IMG/VR virus record: IMGVR_UViG_3300047558_000171
Span: 1 to 56,108 of that record
Length of the DNA: 56,108 bases
Strand: one strand, 5' to 3'
Source of the DNA: a virus
Both the position numbers and the translations under genes were made by a program. The notes beneath the pieces are model-generated. The model was not told where the DNA came from. It searched no databases and saw nothing but the letters and a program-made list of their open reading frames with translations. Shown piece after piece: positions 54,545-56,108 of this stretch. Positions within the stretch are counted from its first letter, which is position 1. Each line of letters begins with the position of its first letter.

Positions 54545-54556
54545 GGGATCGCCCCC
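54545..54556. repeat. GGATCGCCCC element
   Basis: GGGATCGCCCCC, a variant of the spacer element, followed directly by a DnaA-box pair. Confidence 0.45.
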
Positions 54557-54586
54557 TGTGGATAACTCTGATCCAGCTGTGGATAA
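54557..54586. other. Pair of DnaA boxes
   Basis: TGTGGATAA at 54557-54565 and 54578-54586 (complement of TTATCCACA), same orientation, 21 bases or two helical turns apart. Confidence 0.55.
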
Positions 54587-54589
54587 CTT

Positions 54590-54606
54590 TTACGATAACC
54601 TTACGA
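54590..54606. repeat. TTACGA direct repeat, 11-bp spacing
   Basis: TTACGA at 54590 and 54601; the second runs into CGACACGCCC, the inverse of the GGCGTGTCG motif. Confidence 0.45.
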
Positions 54607-54633
54607 CACGCCCAAAAATTTTCCTAAAATAAC

Positions 54634-54662
54634 TTGACATTGTCAGTGGTCTATGCCATAAT
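54634..54662 (+). promoter_or_regulatory. Promoter with TGTCAG box
   Basis: TTGACA (54634-54639), TGTCAG from 54641, CATAAT (54657-54662). It drives the DUF932 gene. Confidence 0.75.
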
Positions 54663-54701
54663 AGTCTTATAAGAAATCCCTACAAAAGAAAGGAGCCACT
54701 C

Positions 54702-55715
54702 ATGGCTCACCTACTAGAATCAGACGCAAACGGAAACACCGCTTTCGCTTCATTGCGAGAGCCAGCATGGCATGGTCTTGGCACTGTGTTCAATGAAGAA
54801 GTAACTACTAGCGAGATGTTGTCTCTTGCTCACCTTGACAACTGGAATGTTCGTCTTGAGGACGTTGCAGTTCCAGAAGGTTTCAACTCAGACAAGACTT
54901 ACTCGTTCGTTACCCGTACTAACCCATTTGACAAGACCCAGAACGATGTTCTTGGCGTTGTTGGTGAGCGTTATAAGGTGTTGCAGAATGAAGACCTATT
55001 TAGTTTTGGTGACAACATTCTAGACGGTGGTGGACGTTGGGAAACTGCAGGTTCTATCAAGGGTGGACGTGTTGTATTTGGTTCGCTTGCTCTTGAGCGT
55101 GAGACTGTTCTAGACCCTAATGGCGTTGCAGACAAGGTAAACACCTATCTGCTAATCAACACCTCTCACGATGGTTCGATTGCGATTCAGGCAAGTATCA
55201 CACCTGTTCGTGTTGTATGTGCAAACACTCTAAACCTTGCTCTTGGTTCACGTGGACGTGGCCCTAAGCAGTCGTTCAAGATTCGTCACACTCAGACCGC
55301 AGAAGGTAAGATTGCAGTTGCACGTGAGACTCTTGGTCTTGCGAACAAGTACATGGACGAGTTCGACAAGATGGCACACGCAATGATTCAGACTGAAATC
55401 ACTGATAAGCAGTTCAATGACATCATTCTTGCCGCGTATCCTAAGCCTGAGACTGACGCTAAGGGTTCTGTCAAGAAGTGGGAAAACAAGGTAGATGTAA
55501 TCAACGACATTTACACTGGCACTTACAATGGCATGATTGCTGGCAACGCTTGGGGTGCTTTCAATGCACTAACTGAGCGTCTAGACTGGTATCGTTCTGC
55601 ACGTGGTGGCAACAACGAATCTATCTTGGCAAGTGCTAGTGGCTTTGACCCAATGATGAACGCTGAGAAGAACCGCTTGCTCAAGGTTGTGCAGAGCGTA
55701 TTGCAGACCGCATAA
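54702..55715 (+). CDS. DUF932 family protein (phage/plasmid-like)
   Basis: The 337-residue protein has the DUF932 pattern: LREPAWHGLGTVFNEEVTTS, then YSFVTRTNPFDKTQNDVLGV, VVGERYKVLQNEDLF, FGSLALERE and ITPVRVVCANTLNLALGS. The family is common in plasmids and phages and has no proven function. It is often found near recombination genes and highly expressed. It is the largest plus-strand gene in the window and has an AAAGGAG site before ATG 54702, the best ribosome-binding site of the right part. RNA hairpin member 5 follows the stop. Confidence 0.85.
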   Translation: MAHLLESDANGNTAFASLREPAWHGLGTVFNEEVTTSEMLSLAHLDNWNVRLEDVAVPEGFNSDKTYSFVTRTNPFDKTQNDVLGVVGERYKVLQNEDLFSFGDNILDGGGRWETAGSIKGGRVVFGSLALERETVLDPNGVADKVNTYLLINTSHDGSIAIQASITPVRVVCANTLNLALGSRGRGPKQSFKIRHTQTAEGKIAVARETLGLANKYMDEFDKMAHAMIQTEITDKQFNDIILAAYPKPETDAKGSVKKWENKVDVINDIYTGTYNGMIAGNAWGAFNALTERLDWYRSARGGNNESILASASGFDPMMNAEKNRLLKVVQSVLQTA

Positions 55716-55726
55716 CAAAACGTGCT

Positions 55727-55747
55727 AGGCAACACGTAAAACTGCCT
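55727..55747 (+). ncRNA. 3' UTR hairpin, family member 5
   Basis: Perfect AGGCA / TGCCT stem (55727-55731 and 55743-55747) with loop ending GTAAAAC, 11 bases after the DUF932 stop codon. The stem differs from other members at several positions on both sides. Confidence 0.65.
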
Positions 55748-55776
55748 CCCCTAGGGGCTTGACAAAAGCTCCGATC

Positions 55777-55786
55777 TGGGGCGACC
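55777..55786. repeat. GGTCGCCCC element, reversed
   Basis: GGGGCGACC is the reverse complement of GGTCGCCCC, 18 bases after a TTGACA site (55759-55764). It is the only inverted copy. Confidence 0.45.
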
Positions 55787-55861
55787 ATAGTTTATTAGTA
55801 TTGTCAATCACAAAAAAACAATTACGATAGATAAATATTTTTCCCAAATTACGATAGAAGC

Positions 55862-55890
55862 TTGACTTTGTCAGAGGTTTGATGTAAAAT
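55862..55890 (+). promoter_or_regulatory. Promoter with TGTCAGA box
   Basis: TTGACT (55862-55867), 17-base spacer with TGTCAGA, TAAAAT (55885-55890). It drives the partial gene at the right edge. Confidence 0.75.
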
Positions 55891-55921
55891 TGAGGCATAG
55901 GAAAGTAGAAAGGAAAACCCC

Positions 55922-56108
55922 ATGCACGTATTGCAACACATTGCAGTAGTAGCAGAAAGCCCAGAAGAGGCTTTTGGAAGAGTAAAAATGACATTTGAAG
56001 AAATGTATTCAGAAAGTGAGGGTCTTGGTGGTTGGTCTGACTGGCATGTTGTTGGTGGTGGTCGTTGGAACTCTGTTGATTCTAACCAGTATCAAGATTC
56101 TTGGAACG
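55922..56108 (+). CDS. Hypothetical phage protein, truncated by window edge
   Basis: The frame starts at ATG 55922 (MHVLQHIAVVAESPEEAFGR...), has AAAGGA upstream and stays open to the window end, giving 62 residues. It contains the segment GGWSDWHVVGGGRWNS. The W-S-D-W-x-V-V-G-G-G-R-W motif is widespread in a family of phage proteins of unknown function. The N-terminal V-x-A-E-S-P-E-E-A helix fits as well. The C-terminus lies outside the window. Confidence 0.75.
   Translation, partial: MHVLQHIAVVAESPEEAFGRVKMTFEEMYSESEGLGGWSDWHVVGGGRWNSVDSNQYQDSWN

Noticed and set aside
45616-55890. Identity of the TGTC boxes with L5-type stoperators
   Set aside because: The L5 13-base consensus is not present; only the general layout is similar, and no repressor gene is visible.
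1-56108. tRNA genes, terminase, integrase, reverse transcriptase (diversity-generating element) and restriction systems
   Set aside because: No sequence with the required structure or motifs was found in either strand by reading; absence within the window does not exclude them elsewhere in the genome.

Overview
The window is one continuous stretch of a tailed bacteriophage (Caudoviricetes) genome with a long tail. The tape measure protein has 2367 residues, which at about 1.5 angstrom per residue suggests a tail near 350 nm, and no tail sheath gene is visible, so a siphovirus is most likely. The DNA is AT-rich. Several features point to an actinobacterial host: a GP88-family protein, a DUF932 protein, an exported NlpC/P60 enzyme, and start codons placed six bases after TATAAT boxes (leaderless mRNAs are common in Actinobacteria). 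A low-GC actinobacterium is my inference, not something the sequence proves. No terminase, integrase, repressor or tRNA gene was seen, so the window is only part of a larger genome.

Layout. Positions 1-44,700 are almost entirely minus-strand. In transcription order, reading from right to left: a HemK-like methyltransferase and a small membrane protein (44.7-43.5 kb); a receptor-binding and tail-fibre block with collagen-like, BppU-like, Mtd-like, PASTA and phenylalanine-rich proteins (43.3-32.7 kb); four putative 2-oxoglutarate/Fe(II) oxygenases plus a 51-residue cysteine protein (32.6-30.0 kb); a 1220-residue LamG tail protein; portal, prohead protease with a nested scaffold start, major capsid, head-tail connectors and major tail tube (26.3-17.8 kb); two paralogous tail assembly chaperones; the tape measure; tail tip proteins (9.5-1.5 kb); and a MerR-like protein, two small proteins and the start of a DnaB-like helicase at the left edge. 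The only plus-strand gene in this part is an NlpC/P60 lysin at 38.9 kb, with its own promoter and a structured 177-base leader.

The right part (44.7-56.1 kb) is plus-strand and holds about 35 small genes in short operons. Many encode 29-100 residue proteins with zinc-knuckle cysteines or one or two membrane helices. They are separated by unusually information-rich spacers: about 20 related promoters (TTGACA, then a TGTC[AT]GA box, then TATAAT-like), tandem GTTAT boxes exactly 11 bp apart, GGTCGCCCC elements, paired DnaA boxes and, after five genes, a small RNA hairpin whose stem shows compensatory changes. This looks like an early or accessory region built from repeated regulatory cassettes.

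The most interesting candidates are the covarying 3' UTR hairpin family, the repeated promoter/operator cassettes, two otherwise unrelated tail-region proteins that end in 8-10 copies of an F-x-V-F-x-F motif, and the cluster of oxygenases beside a collagen-like tail fibre. Family assignments are from memory of motifs; no search was run.
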